Shown: positions 19,310 through 28,182, numbered from the stretch's first letter. The stretch: DNA of 64,000 nucleotides from Leptospira koniambonensis (GCF_004769555.1 NZ_RQFY01000012.1:124001-188000); one strand, 5' to 3'. Notes: generated by a model from the sequence alone, not told the origin. Program-made: numbers and translations.

Positions 19310-20064
19310 ATCGCAGGCTACATTGGATTCCAAATATGATCACTCTCGGGAATTTGAGTATGGGATTTGTTTCCATATTGATTGCTTCCGAGGCAACAGG
19401 TAACGGACCTCAATCCTATATACTCTCCGGATTTTTCATCTTACTCGCAGCGATCTGCGACGGATTAGATGGAATGACTGCAAGAGCATTGGATGCGACT
19501 AGCGAACTCGGCGCTGACTTAGACAGTCTTGCGGATCTTACCGCATTCGGTATCGCACCTGGATTCCTTTTTTATAATATGGTTTTGAGCGAATACAAGA
19601 TTGACGTTTTCGGAAAAGAAGATCTTTTCCCAATCGGAATGTTGATTGCTGCGATCTTTCCTGCTTGTGCTGCATATAGACTAGCAAGATTTAATGTGGC
19701 TCATGATCCTTCTTCTTTTACTGGATTACCATCTCCAATCGCAGGAATTACTATCGGATTTCTTCCAATCTTTTTAGGAAAAGATCATACTCTTCCTCAT
19801 TGGTTAGGAATTCCTTTATTTATCCTAATCGCCTTTTTAATGGTTTCTAATATTCGTTATGGAAAACCTCAAGTAGCAATTCGCTCTAAGCTCAGTCCAT
19901 TACGCGCTGGTCTAATGCTTGGAGCCGCATTGATTGCACTTTTCTTTGTAGGATTTGCTCGTTGGCCCTGGCTTGTATATGGACTAATCTGTCTTTATAT
20001 CTTCTCAGGGATTTTGACTTTCCTTATTCATATTCTGCAAGAATTGAGAGTGAAGCTAGACTGA
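19306..20064 (+). CDS. pssA: CDP-diacylglycerol-serine O-phosphatidyltransferase
   Basis: A membrane CDP-alcohol phosphotransferase of 252 residues. The full family signature D(x)2DG(x)2AR(x)8G(x)3D(x)3D is present from Asp52 to Asp77. The rest is about eight membrane helices. The N-terminal '[14 protein letters not shown]' is the usual PssA start, so serine rather than glycerol phosphate is the likely acceptor. It makes phosphatidylserine, the precursor of phosphatidylethanolamine, at the inner membrane. Its ATG overlaps the stop of tsaD. Confidence 0.88.
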   Translation: MNRRLHWIPNMITLGNLSMGFVSILIASEATGNGPQSYILSGFFILLAAICDGLDGMTARALDATSELGADLDSLADLTAFGIAPGFLFYNMVLSEYKIDVFGKEDLFPIGMLIAAIFPACAAYRLARFNVAHDPSSFTGLPSPIAGITIGFLPIFLGKDHTLPHWLGIPLFILIAFLMVSNIRYGKPQVAIRSKLSPLRAGLMLGAALIALFFVGFARWPWLVYGLICLYIFSGILTFLIHILQELRVKLD

Positions 20065-20178
20065 AAGTTTTTAGTTTTTAGGTCTGATACAAGTGGAATC
20101 ACTTTTCACTGATGCTACTGTTATCTTTGATGAAAAAGATTGGACTAGGTTTAAAAAATCTAAGAAAATGAATGCAGT
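20065..20178. other. Gap before the DUF433 gene, no clear gene
   Basis: About 114 bp of AT-rich DNA. A short plus-strand frame from a GTG near 20094 reads ESLFTDATVIFDEKDWTRF and ends inside the DUF433 start region. I do not recognise it. It could be the tail of a lost gene at the edge of the accessory patch 20065-21469. Confidence 0.3.
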
Positions 20179-20436
20179 ATGGACCAGGAAGTGCTAATTA
20201 AAAGGATCACCTTCGATCCTAAAATCTTGGGCGGAAAGCCAATCATTCGGGGTCGTAGATTAGCCGTTGAGCATATCCTTGGAATGCTCGCGGCTGGCGA
20301 TACATCTAAACAGGTCCTACAGGGCTATCCATGGTTAGAATTGGATGATATACAAGCATACCTTGTATATACACATCGAGTTGTTTCTCATGAAAGAATA
20401 GAGAATATTCCTACTGATTCAAGCCAAGTTGCGTGA
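20179..20436 (+). CDS. DUF433 antitoxin-like protein
   Basis: An 85-residue protein with the DUF433 pattern: ITFDPKILGGKPIIRGRRLAV near the start, then a helical region with LGMLAAGDTSKQVLQGYPWLELDDIQAYLVY. DUF433 proteins are usually antitoxins paired with a DUF5615 PIN-like toxin just downstream, often overlapping by a few bases. Here the overlapping downstream frame begins as such a toxin but stops after 14 codons, so the antitoxin is left without an intact partner. Confidence 0.8.
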   Translation: MDQEVLIKRITFDPKILGGKPIIRGRRLAVEHILGMLAAGDTSKQVLQGYPWLELDDIQAYLVYTHRVVSHERIENIPTDSSQVA

Positions 20437-20477
20437 GAGTCTTATTAGATACCTGCGTTTGGGGCGGTGTATACTAG
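20433..20477 (+). pseudogene. Truncated DUF5615/PIN-like toxin remnant
   Basis: A GTG at 20433 overlaps the antitoxin stop (GTGA) and opens a frame reading VRVLLDTCVWGGVY before a TAG at 20475. A start with a hydrophobic strand and then Asp is how PIN-like toxins begin (typically M-x-hLLDxxh), and the position after DUF433 is where the toxin is expected. About 90 further residues are missing; no continuation was found in other frames up to 20518. Confidence 0.5.
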
Positions 20478-20518
20478 CAGGATAGTCGCTATGTCGAAAA
20501 TGAAAAATTGGAAAAAAA

Positions 20519-20851
20519 ATGTCTGATACAATAAATGCTTTTACAAAGCTATTTGAAAGCATTATCGATAAATATGGACCATCGAACACTGTTCTAATTG
20601 GAATTGTATTGGTTGCTGTTCTATTTTTATTCCGTCTATATACTGATTACAGGAAAGATCGAGAAAGAGACAAAATAATTGAAGAAAAGGAGCGAACTGT
20701 CTAGCGACTTGCTCAGGAAGCAAGAGAATGGCGAATTGTTATTCTAAAAGAAAAGTATAAATGGACCGATGAGCAAGTTGAAAGGTTCATACATAAAGGC
20801 GACTTTAAAGACGGTGTTGAAGCACGTCAGAAATTAGAAGGAACAAAGTAA
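20519..20851 (+). pseudogene. Single-pass membrane protein gene interrupted by in-frame TAG
   Basis: From ATG 20519 the frame gives 61 residues with one membrane helix (about 24-40) and a charged coiled-coil tail, then TAG at 20702. The same frame continues for 48 more sense codons (RLAQEAREWRIVILKEKYKW and onwards) to TAA at 20849, directly before the next ATG. Composition and charge pattern run smoothly across the TAG, so this was probably one gene of about 110 codons in which CAG became TAG. It is either a recent nonsense mutation or a case of readthrough. Function unknown. Confidence 0.6.
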
Positions 20852-20852
20852 G

Positions 20853-21458
20853 ATGAATACTAATTCCACAATAGTTATTACTACCTTTTTTGCAATTTTA
20901 TTGGTCTTCGTCATTAAAGAGATTATATTAATTTATAGAAATATACGGAAAATACGCCGAGACAGACATTTAATTAGAGTAGAAAAAACTAGAGAGTATT
21001 TTTCTAACATTCGCGAATCTTTACTTCGTCTGATGAGAAATGAGACAGTTCATCCTGATAATGATCTTTTCCAGGTTATTTATTCTGTATCTACAATGAT
21101 AATGCGTCGCCCTGACCAATATGCAGAATTGAGTGATTATCTAGTTGTTTCTTTTATAAATACTAAAGTTGAGAAAAAACAAAAATCGAATAAGGCAGAA
21201 ATTCCAAAAGAGCTGAAGTCGCTTCTGTTTAAGACTGCAGAAGGTTTATATAAAATTATAATTGAATATTCCGCAATCCTTAGAGTTTTATTCCAAATAA
21301 GCAATGCCTTGAAACAAATTACTCCATTAGAGTTCCTTTCCCCAGTATTCAAACAAATTCGGGAAAAAATATTTGAACAAGAAGTTAAATCTAATCCAAA
21401 GATAGAAAATATCAATATTGCTAGAAAAGAGCTTAAGACTCTCTCTTTGGCCGCTTAA
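20853..21458 (+). CDS. Hypothetical single-pass membrane protein
   Basis: A 201-residue protein with one N-terminal membrane segment (about 6-27) and a basic, helix-rich cytoplasmic part; no motif recognised. It starts 1 bp after the stop of the interrupted membrane-protein gene, so the two form a pair. Both are AT-rich and Lys/Ile-rich, unlike pssA upstream, which suggests they came in by transfer with the toxin-antitoxin remnant. It converges on the outer-membrane-protein genes. Confidence 0.5.
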   Translation: MNTNSTIVITTFFAILLVFVIKEIILIYRNIRKIRRDRHLIRVEKTREYFSNIRESLLRLMRNETVHPDNDLFQVIYSVSTMIMRRPDQYAELSDYLVVSFINTKVEKKQKSNKAEIPKELKSLLFKTAEGLYKIIIEYSAILRVLFQISNALKQITPLEFLSPVFKQIREKIFEQEVKSNPKIENINIARKELKTLSLAA

Positions 21459-21469
21459 ATAATCAGCGA

Positions 21470-22768
21470 CTAATCAAACAGTGGAATATACACCTGAAAT
21501 CTCATACTTAGGCCGTCACCTTTGCCTTCTTTCTCTCTTGTATGGCGAATATGAATTGCGAAGTAAGGATGAAAGATCCTCAAAAAAGAATAAAAGGATT
21601 TATCCGTTACAACCAAGCCTGTCTCTTCTGGAGTAATTGATTCTTCTACGAAAGCCGGATATAAATTTTTCTCTTCTGCATAAATGAGGCTAGAGTAGAT
21701 CTTCCAGTTTTTACCTACAGAAATTTGCAAACCTGCTTCTGTGAGTTTATCTCCGTTCTTTCTCCATTCTTGTCCTAATTCCCATCTCCAAAATTTTTTT
21801 TGATACGATATGTATAAACCTTTTCCAAAAATCCAAGAAGAATGATCTGAAAAAGAATAAGCTCGAGCTTGGGCCAAGATTGCGAACCAAGGAAATTCTA
21901 AAATTTCCATTCTTCCTAAAACTGATTGAGCAGAGTAGATTTCCTTCCCATCGGAAGAATATCGATTGGATTCTGCGAATTGTAATCTTCTATAGGGCCC
22001 TGGTTCCCAGACAAATCTGAATAATTCTGCTTTTTCTTCCGGATCTGTTCTTTCTGAAAGCTGGAATAATTGTCCTGATCTTCCTCTAAATCCTGATACA
22101 AATATTCTTTTGTCCTTCTCTCTGTCCGCCCAAGAAGCAGATACAATTCCTTGAGGATCGGTCTTTGTCCCAAAAATTTCAGTTCTGAACCAATAAGGCC
22201 TCTTTTCTGATTTTCTTTCTTCTGAAGAAGGGAATTCTAAAAGTATAAATCCTTCTTTTGTCTGGGGAGAATAAGCCAATTCCAGATAATTTTTATATGG
22301 TTTGAAGAAGAAGCCTGGTTGTTTATTCGCAGAATTTTCTGCATAATAAGTCCCTAATATACTTTCTCCGAATTTTAATCCTAAAAATCCTGTTCTAACA
22401 GTTGGTTGTTCTAAGAACCAAAAAGAAGAAAAATCAAACTTTTCTCTTAAAAAGAAAAAATGATTTAAAGGTCTGAATCGATTCCCGTAAGAAAGATAAA
22501 TATTCTTATTCTCGAATAGATAAGAACCTAAATAAGTTTCTCCTCTTTTTTCTAAAAATAATTTGTGCTTGGAACATTCCGCATCAGGAAGAGCTAAAAT
22601 AAAATTTTTGAAACAAACTTCTCCTCTAAACCATACTGTTTCCTGTCTTTTTGTATAATACCTGGAATCATATCCTGAAAAAGAAACTCCCGTGGAAAAA
22701 GGGGATGGTAAACTTTCCGCAAATAGAATATTCGAAAAAAAGAATAATACGAAGAGGGATCTTTTCAT
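21470..22768 (-). CDS. Putative outer-membrane beta-barrel protein
   Basis: A 432-residue protein with a signal peptide (MKRSLFVLFFFSNILFAES). The long mature region alternates short aromatic-rich strands with polar turns (for example YLGSYLFENKNIYLSYGNRF, KNWKIYSSLIYAEE) and ends in an aromatic-rich terminal strand, FQVYIPLFD. This is the pattern of an outer-membrane barrel, but I do not recognise a family. It begins directly at the stop of the preceding gene (TAAATG), so the two are an operon and may work together. Confidence 0.5.
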   Translation of the reverse strand: MKRSLFVLFFFSNILFAESLPSPFSTGVSFSGYDSRYYTKRQETVWFRGEVCFKNFILALPDAECSKHKLFLEKRGETYLGSYLFENKNIYLSYGNRFRPLNHFFFLREKFDFSSFWFLEQPTVRTGFLGLKFGESILGTYYAENSANKQPGFFFKPYKNYLELAYSPQTKEGFILLEFPSSEERKSEKRPYWFRTEIFGTKTDPQGIVSASWADREKDKRIFVSGFRGRSGQLFQLSERTDPEEKAELFRFVWEPGPYRRLQFAESNRYSSDGKEIYSAQSVLGRMEILEFPWFAILAQARAYSFSDHSSWIFGKGLYISYQKKFWRWELGQEWRKNGDKLTEAGLQISVGKNWKIYSSLIYAEEKNLYPAFVEESITPEETGLVVTDKSFYSFLRIFHPYFAIHIRHTREKEGKGDGLSMRFQVYIPLFD

Positions 22769-23635
22769 TTAAAATCCCCTTTTGGTCCGGATCAGTCTTT
22801 TTATTTTTCTTCTTTTAGGTTCCGGAATTGTACCTAAATAATGTTCAAATTTTTCAGCAGGTCCTTTTGAAAGTGAAGAGATGGAAATGGATTCCTGTAA
22901 GGAAAACCCAAGTCTTAATAATTCTTCTGTTTCGAGAGAAGGATATATATTTGTTCTTTCGGTGGGTGCTTGTGAGGTAGTTGTAGGTTTGGGTCCTTCT
23001 TCTTTTTTATAAAATGGAGAATATCCAAGTCCTACAAATCCGATTGGATCTTTCTTTGATTCGAAACCTTCTACCTGGCCTAAAAATCCTTCCCAGTTCC
23101 CGTATATCGCGATAGAAATTCTATCTTCAAAATCCGGGGAACTCGTTTGGACCCTTTCAAAACTTAAGCCGATCCTAAATTCTGAGTCATGGGAAGAGTT
23201 AAGTAACATCCCTAACGAATTTTCTTCCTGATTTTTTCTTCCGAAAATATCCCAACTCAGTTTGGGACCATAGGTCCCAATGGAAGTAAAATAAGAAGAA
23301 GGTTCCGAACCTCCTTTTCCCAATCTAAATCGGATACCTAAATTTTGAGTTAGCTCTGTTTGATAACCTAAGGAAACTGTTTCGAAAAATTTCCCTTCTT
23401 TGTTTCTGCCGCTGCGAACATAGGAGAGTCTGTATTCTTCTTTAGAGCCGAATGAGAATGGAAGTTGTAGAGAAATTCCGGGCAAGGGAACTTCTTCTTT
23501 TTCGAATATTCCAAAAAGGGATGTTTCTCCTCCTTTCCACCAAGGACGGATCCAAACTTCCGCAGGTATATTTTGATCGAATCCGAAAATGAAAGCGCTG
23601 GGAAGAAGAAGGATGACTAAATGTAGGAACCTCAT
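22769..23635 (-). CDS. Putative exported beta-rich protein with helical C-terminus
   Basis: A 288-residue protein with a signal peptide ending around FGFDQN. Residues 25-215 show alternating strands with many aromatic residues and polar turns, as in a small outer-membrane barrel. The last 60 residues (from SLETEELLRLGFSLQES to KRRKIKRLIRTKRGF) are helical and very basic. They faintly recall a helix-hairpin-helix segment; this is a weak impression. It is the first gene of a two-gene operon with the barrel protein at 21470-22768. Confidence 0.4.
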   Translation of the reverse strand: MRFLHLVILLLPSAFIFGFDQNIPAEVWIRPWWKGGETSLFGIFEKEEVPLPGISLQLPFSFGSKEEYRLSYVRSGRNKEGKFFETVSLGYQTELTQNLGIRFRLGKGGSEPSSYFTSIGTYGPKLSWDIFGRKNQEENSLGMLLNSSHDSEFRIGLSFERVQTSSPDFEDRISIAIYGNWEGFLGQVEGFESKKDPIGFVGLGYSPFYKKEEGPKPTTTSQAPTERTNIYPSLETEELLRLGFSLQESISISSLSKGPAEKFEHYLGTIPEPKRRKIKRLIRTKRGF

Positions 23636-23817
23636 TCCCGAGACGGGTCAAACTGAGTGAAAGGCCAGTGCGATTTTTTTGGAATTAGGCTATTTTTTTC
23701 CTAATTGAAACCCAGCCGACTCAGGATTTGTCCGGGCCAAGGGTAGAATGGTTTTTGTGAGTGGGAAATTGCTTGAGCAGATATTCAGAAATTTCCCTAA
23801 AAAAACACGGTAAACGC

Positions 23818-23846
23818 TTGACGGTAACTATAAATTCGTATAGTAT
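23818..23846 (+). promoter_or_regulatory. Sigma-70-type promoter ahead of the radC operon
   Basis: TTGACG (23818-23823), a 17-bp spacer and TAGTAT (23841-23846), followed by AT-rich DNA. This is the strongest -35/-10 pair I noticed in the window and lies 77 bp before the small gene at 23923. Confidence 0.7.
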
Positions 23847-23894
23847 ATAAATAACCGTTTAGTAGATTATTGGTGTAATTAATTCAATTTATGT

Positions 23895-23908
23895 CGTCTA
23901 AATAGACG
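23895..23908. promoter_or_regulatory. Short inverted repeat in the radC operon leader
   Basis: CGTCTA (23895-23900) and TAGACG (23903-23908) form a perfect 6-bp inverted repeat around AA. It lies just upstream of the GAGGGAGAG ribosome-binding region for the gene at 23923. It may be an operator or a leader hairpin affecting translation. Confidence 0.3.
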
Positions 23909-23922
23909 AGGGAGAGAAAGTT

Positions 23923-24147
23923 ATGATGATTCGATCTCTACAAGATTCAGGGGCTTACGAAAGAAGCCGTAAAGGTCTCGCTGGAGCGGGATTCGATTGG
24001 AGGGAAAAAGTTCGTTCTTCTGAGCCGAACTCTAAAACCTTCGCGGATTATTTGGAAGAATCTTTCCAAGGGGACTTGGTCCAGGACGGAAATTGGTTCT
24101 CTGAAACACTTTCCGAGCTGAGCAAGAAGAACCTGAGAAAAATTTAA
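23923..24147 (+). CDS. Small hypothetical protein upstream of radC
   Basis: A 74-residue soluble, charged protein with no recognised motif, starting MMIRSLQDSGAYERSRKGL. It has a good purine-rich ribosome-binding site (GAGGGAGAGAAAG) and a clear promoter 77 bp upstream. Its stop lies 2 bp before the TTG start of radC, so it is the first gene of that operon. Confidence 0.55.
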   Translation: MMIRSLQDSGAYERSRKGLAGAGFDWREKVRSSEPNSKTFADYLEESFQGDLVQDGNWFSETLSELSKKNLRKI

Positions 24148-24149
24148 AC

Positions 24150-24821
24150 TTGGCTGAGCGCTGGGGCTCAGGCCTGGATCCTAGATCTCGTATCCTGAAT
24201 GATGCGGTGGATCTGGAAGACTGGGAGCTGATTGCCGTTCTTTTGGGCAAAGGGAGCAGGGGCCTTCCTGTCGAAGATCTCAGCCGAGATATTCTTAAAA
24301 TGTCCCGAGGATTGGGAGGACTTCTCTCATCCAATATTCCTAGAAATTTTCATATCAATGGTTTGGGTAAGGCAAAGCTTACTACCTTACTAGCCGCTTT
24401 AGAACTTGCTAAAAGACTCAAATACGAATCGATCCGAATGTCGGGTTATAACCCGACAACTCTTACTTCTTATCTGCAGGGTTTATTTTCCCCTTTAAAA
24501 AGAGAATGTTTTGTTTTAGCCACCATCTCTCCAGCAGGAGATCTTTTAAGAGCAGAGATTGTCTCCAAAGGTAGTTTGGAAGAAGTGGGAGTCCTTCCTA
24601 GAGACTTGGTCAGGATCGTTCTCAATGACGAGGCATCCCAGGCGATATTGGCTCATAATCATCCAGGTATGATCTGTTATCCAAGCCAAGAAGATTGGGA
24701 TGTCTATACCAACTTAAAGGACCTACTGGGCAGTTTGGACGTGGAGCTCTTAGACCATTGGATTTTTGGAATTGACGGGATCTTTTCCTGTAAACAATCT
24801 ACTCGACTAGAAGAGAACTGA
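24150..24821 (+). CDS. radC: RadC-family JAB-domain protein
   Basis: A 223-residue RadC protein. The N-terminal helix-hairpin-helix-like region (LEDWELIAVLLGKG, GLGKAKLTTLLAALELAKRL) is followed by the JAMM/MPN+ domain with LAHNHPG, then PSQEDWD and LLDHWIFG. The His-x-His and Asp form the zinc site. RadC proteins are JAB-fold metalloproteins whose biochemical role is unsettled. It appears to start at TTG 24150; no in-frame ATG exists before the conserved region. Its partner upstream is a small hypothetical gene 2 bp away. Confidence 0.88.
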   Translation: MAERWGSGLDPRSRILNDAVDLEDWELIAVLLGKGSRGLPVEDLSRDILKMSRGLGGLLSSNIPRNFHINGLGKAKLTTLLAALELAKRLKYESIRMSGYNPTTLTSYLQGLFSPLKRECFVLATISPAGDLLRAEIVSKGSLEEVGVLPRDLVRIVLNDEASQAILAHNHPGMICYPSQEDWDVYTNLKDLLGSLDVELLDHWIFGIDGIFSCKQSTRLEEN

Positions 24822-24858
24822 TCTAATTCTCCTCTTAAATTCCAATCCTAGGTTGTAG

Positions 24859-25629
24859 ATGACCTCTTCCGTTTTTTTGCGTAATCTCAGAATTTTATCA
24901 GTTCTTGTCAGAAGGGATTATGCATTGCAGTACGCAGGTTCTGCATTGGGCCTGACCTGGATGTTTCTTCAAAACGTAAGTCTTATCCTAATCTATACGG
25001 TTGTATTTTATTTTATTGGGATCAGATCCCAGGGCGAAAATTCCATAGAATATTTTTCTAATGTACTTAGCGGACTTTTGTTCTGGATCCCATTACAAGA
25101 ATATTTGATCAGAGGCACAGGAATTCTCACTGATAATAGACAGTTGATCAAAAGATCTCCTCTTGGTCCTGAAATTTTTCTTTGGATCCCATTTGTTCAG
25201 TTTTTGTTGCATTGGCTCGTAACTTCTATTCCGATCTTCATTTTTTTGGGCTGGGCGGGCAAACTCGGATTTTGGAGTTTACCTCTTTCTTTTTTATCTA
25301 TGTTCTGCACCGGATTATTTCTGGCCTGTCTCCAAAGTTATTTGGCTCGAGTGAATATTATTCTAAGAGATATTTCTCCTTTGGTGAGATTATTGACCCA
25401 GTTTTTGTTCTGGGGACTTCCTATTCTTTATGAATCCAAAGGTATTTTAGGAAAACTGAATGTGTTTAACCCATTCTTCTTTCCTTTAGAAGTTTTTAGA
25501 TCTGCGTTACTCCTTGGATATACTCCTCAAGCTGGGATTTTGGACTTTCTACCTTTTTTTGGGATTTTTCTGGGGATCTTTTTTCTAAGTCGTACTAAAT
25601 TGAATCAGATAGTGTTGGATCACCTTTGA
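24859..25629 (+). CDS. wzm: Polysaccharide ABC exporter permease (Wzm)
   Basis: An ABC-2-type permease of 256 residues with six membrane segments. The N-terminal LVRRDYALQYAGSALGLTWMF matches the amphipathic interface helix of Wzm/KpsM/TagG proteins. It would form the channel that moves lipid-linked polysaccharide out of the cytoplasm, powered by Wzt. The next gene, the ATPase, overlaps it by 4 bp (TTGA), confirming the pair. Confidence 0.85.
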   Translation: MTSSVFLRNLRILSVLVRRDYALQYAGSALGLTWMFLQNVSLILIYTVVFYFIGIRSQGENSIEYFSNVLSGLLFWIPLQEYLIRGTGILTDNRQLIKRSPLGPEIFLWIPFVQFLLHWLVTSIPIFIFLGWAGKLGFWSLPLSFLSMFCTGLFLACLQSYLARVNIILRDISPLVRLLTQFLFWGLPILYESKGILGKLNVFNPFFFPLEVFRSALLLGYTPQAGILDFLPFFGIFLGIFFLSRTKLNQIVLDHL

Positions 25630-26828
25630 TTAGAATAGAAAATATTTCTAAGACCTACCAAGGTTATAGCAAACCTTGGAATAGACTTCTAAGTGCGATG
25701 ACCTTTGGATATTTCGGCTTGGATGTAAAATACAAGGCATTAGATGGGATTTCTTTTTCTGCGGGGAAGGGAGAAGTCATCGGGATCATCGGCCGAAACG
25801 GAGCTGGAAAATCCACCCTACTTAAATTGTTAACCGGAGTTTCCAAAGTAGATTCGGGTAAGCTGGAGAAGAAGGGAACGGTTCGTTCTATCTTAGAATT
25901 GGGCGTTGGTTTTAATCCTGAACTTTCTGGAGAGGAAAACTTATACTATAACGGTTTAGTTTGGGGATTAGATCCAGAAGAGCTGATCAAATCTTCGGAA
26001 GAAATTTTTAAGTTTTCTGGTTTGTCTGAATTCCGCAAAAGCCCTTTGAAAAATTATTCTTCCGGAATGACAATGAGATTGGGATTTGCACTCGCGACTG
26101 CAAAACGTCCTGATATTTTGATCGTGGACGAGGCTTTGGCTGTAGGTGATGCAAGCTTCCAACAGAAAAGTTTAAACAGGTTCCGCAAGTTTTCGGAAGA
26201 AGGAACTCTGACTTTAATTGTAAGTCACGATCTGGAACTTTTAAAATCTGTCTGTACTCGACTTATTGTTTTAGAAAAAGGAAAATTGGTATTCGATGGG
26301 GATCCGATAGACGGCTTTAGAGAATATATGCAGATTATTGCATCTTCTTCTTTGGATGGAAATACTAAGATCCAAGATAAGGATTCTTTGGTTGAATCTT
26401 TGGATGTAGAGATCCAATATGCAGGCAAATCAAATCCATCTATCCTTCCTGTGGGCGCCGAAGTTTTATTAAGAGTTGCAGCATCATTTCGTTCTTCTCT
26501 AGAAGATCTAACCGTCGGTTTTCATATTGATGATCATAGAGGGATCAGAGTTTTCGGAACGAATACATTCCATATAGGCGGTCGCCAAAAAGATCTAAAA
26601 CCAAAGGAGCCTATTCGGATCGATTTTCGTTTTCCTATGAATCTTTCTCCGGGAAAATACTCACTTGGGATCGCATTACATTCTGGAGAAAGTCACGCAG
26701 AAGGTTCCTATCTATGGAAGGATGGGGTTCTGCAATTCGAACTGGAAAGATTGGATGTCCCTAAATTTGAAGGCGCAGCTTGGATCCCGGTCAAAGTAGA
26801 GGCGAAAAAAGGGGATTTTTCGGGATAA
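25626..26828 (+). CDS. wzt: Polysaccharide ABC exporter ATPase with carbohydrate-binding tail (Wzt)
   Basis: A 400-residue Wzt. The N-terminal ATPase carries Walker A GIIGRNGAGKST at 53-64, signature NYSSGMTMRLGFALAT and Walker B ILIVDEALAVGD. Residues from about 250 form a beta-rich domain with SVGFHI-like and LSPGKYSLGIALHSG segments, as in the Wzt C-terminal O-antigen-binding domain. That suggests chain-length or cap recognition before export. The start is TTG 25626, overlapping the wzm stop. Confidence 0.88.
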   Translation: MIRIENISKTYQGYSKPWNRLLSAMTFGYFGLDVKYKALDGISFSAGKGEVIGIIGRNGAGKSTLLKLLTGVSKVDSGKLEKKGTVRSILELGVGFNPELSGEENLYYNGLVWGLDPEELIKSSEEIFKFSGLSEFRKSPLKNYSSGMTMRLGFALATAKRPDILIVDEALAVGDASFQQKSLNRFRKFSEEGTLTLIVSHDLELLKSVCTRLIVLEKGKLVFDGDPIDGFREYMQIIASSSLDGNTKIQDKDSLVESLDVEIQYAGKSNPSILPVGAEVLLRVAASFRSSLEDLTVGFHIDDHRGIRVFGTNTFHIGGRQKDLKPKEPIRIDFRFPMNLSPGKYSLGIALHSGESHAEGSYLWKDGVLQFELERLDVPKFEGAAWIPVKVEAKKGDFSG

Positions 26829-26870
26829 ATTCCTTCCCAGCCTCCTCTTTGAAAGGATTCTGGTTTTCGT

Positions 26871-28181
26871 ATGAAAGTTTGCGTAATTGGAAGCGGCTAT
26901 GTGGGCCTAGTGGCCGGAGCTTGCTTCGCTGAATATGGAAATCATGTGATCTGCGTGGATAAGGACTCTAAAAAAATAGAGGACTTGAAAAAAGGAATCA
27001 TACCTATTTATGAACCTGGTCTATCCGAATTGGTTTTGAATAACCATAAGGAAAATCGACTTAGTTTCAGCACTTCTATCCAAGAAGGAGTAGAAGGCTC
27101 AGAAATCATTTTTATCGCTGTTGGAACTCCAACATCTGACGATGGATCTGCTGATCTAAGCGCTGTATTTGCAGTTGCAGAGCAGATCGGAAAATCACTC
27201 AACGGTTACAAAGTGATCGTGGATAAATCCACTGTTCCAGTAGGGACCGCTGCTAAAGTTAAAGAAATTGTTTCCAAAAACACCAAACATGAATTCGACG
27301 TTGTATCCAATCCAGAGTTCTTGAAAGAAGGTGCTGCGATCGACGACTTCATGAAACCTGAAAGAGTTGTGATCGGTGCAGACACTGAAAAAGCGGGAGA
27401 ACTTGTTGCTCAACTTTACGCTCCATTTGTATTGAATGGAAATCCTATCATTAAAATGGGAACTGTTTCTGCAGAGCTAACTAAATACGCATGTAACGCA
27501 TTCTTAGCTACTAAGATCTCATTTGCAAATGAGATCGCAAACTTATGTGAAACCGTAGGTGCAGATTACGAAGATGTAAGAAAAGGAATGGGAACTGATT
27601 CCAGGATCGGCCGCCAATTCTTATATGCTGGTATCGGTTACGGTGGATCTTGTTTTCCTAAAGACGTTCGTGCCTTGATCCGCACTTCCGAAAATTTCTC
27701 TTCTTCTCTTCGTATTATTAGAGAAGTAGAAAGAGTGAACGAAGATCAAAAAGTCCGTTTATATACAAAGATAGAGGACTTTTTCGGAAAAGGCCAGATC
27801 AAAGGAAAAACTCTAGCAGTTTGGGGACTTGCGTTCAAGCCAGGCACAGACGATATGAGAGAAGCACCTTCTATTCCTCTATTATTAAAATTGCATGAAG
27901 AAGGAGCTAAGATCAAGGCATTTGATCCTGTTTCTAAAGAAACTTCTGAATATTATTTTAAAGATAAGATAGAATATGCTAAAGATGCGTATGATGCGTT
28001 AGAAGGCGCAGATGCACTTCTTCTTCTTACCGAATGGAGAGAATTCAGAGAACCTGATTTTTCCAGAATTAAAAAATTAATGAAAGGTCATGTGATCTTT
28101 GACGGTAGAAACCAATATCGTCCGGATCATATGAAAAAAGAAGGATTCAAATACTTCTCTATTGGTAAACAATCGGTTTAA
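26871..28181 (+). CDS. ugd: UDP-glucose 6-dehydrogenase
   Basis: A 436-residue UDP-sugar dehydrogenase: Rossmann motif GSGYVGLVAGACFAE at 7-21, Lys205 in LTKYACNAFLA, catalytic Cys261 in GYGGSCFPKD, and the C-terminal UDP-binding FKPGTDDMREAPS. It oxidises UDP-glucose to UDP-glucuronate with two NAD+. The location directly after wzm-wzt suggests that a glucuronate-containing surface polysaccharide is made and exported by this set. Confidence 0.93.
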   Translation: MKVCVIGSGYVGLVAGACFAEYGNHVICVDKDSKKIEDLKKGIIPIYEPGLSELVLNNHKENRLSFSTSIQEGVEGSEIIFIAVGTPTSDDGSADLSAVFAVAEQIGKSLNGYKVIVDKSTVPVGTAAKVKEIVSKNTKHEFDVVSNPEFLKEGAAIDDFMKPERVVIGADTEKAGELVAQLYAPFVLNGNPIIKMGTVSAELTKYACNAFLATKISFANEIANLCETVGADYEDVRKGMGTDSRIGRQFLYAGIGYGGSCFPKDVRALIRTSENFSSSLRIIREVERVNEDQKVRLYTKIEDFFGKGQIKGKTLAVWGLAFKPGTDDMREAPSIPLLLKLHEEGAKIKAFDPVSKETSEYYFKDKIEYAKDAYDALEGADALLLLTEWREFREPDFSRIKKLMKGHVIFDGRNQYRPDHMKKEGFKYFSIGKQSV

Positions 28182-28182
28182 C

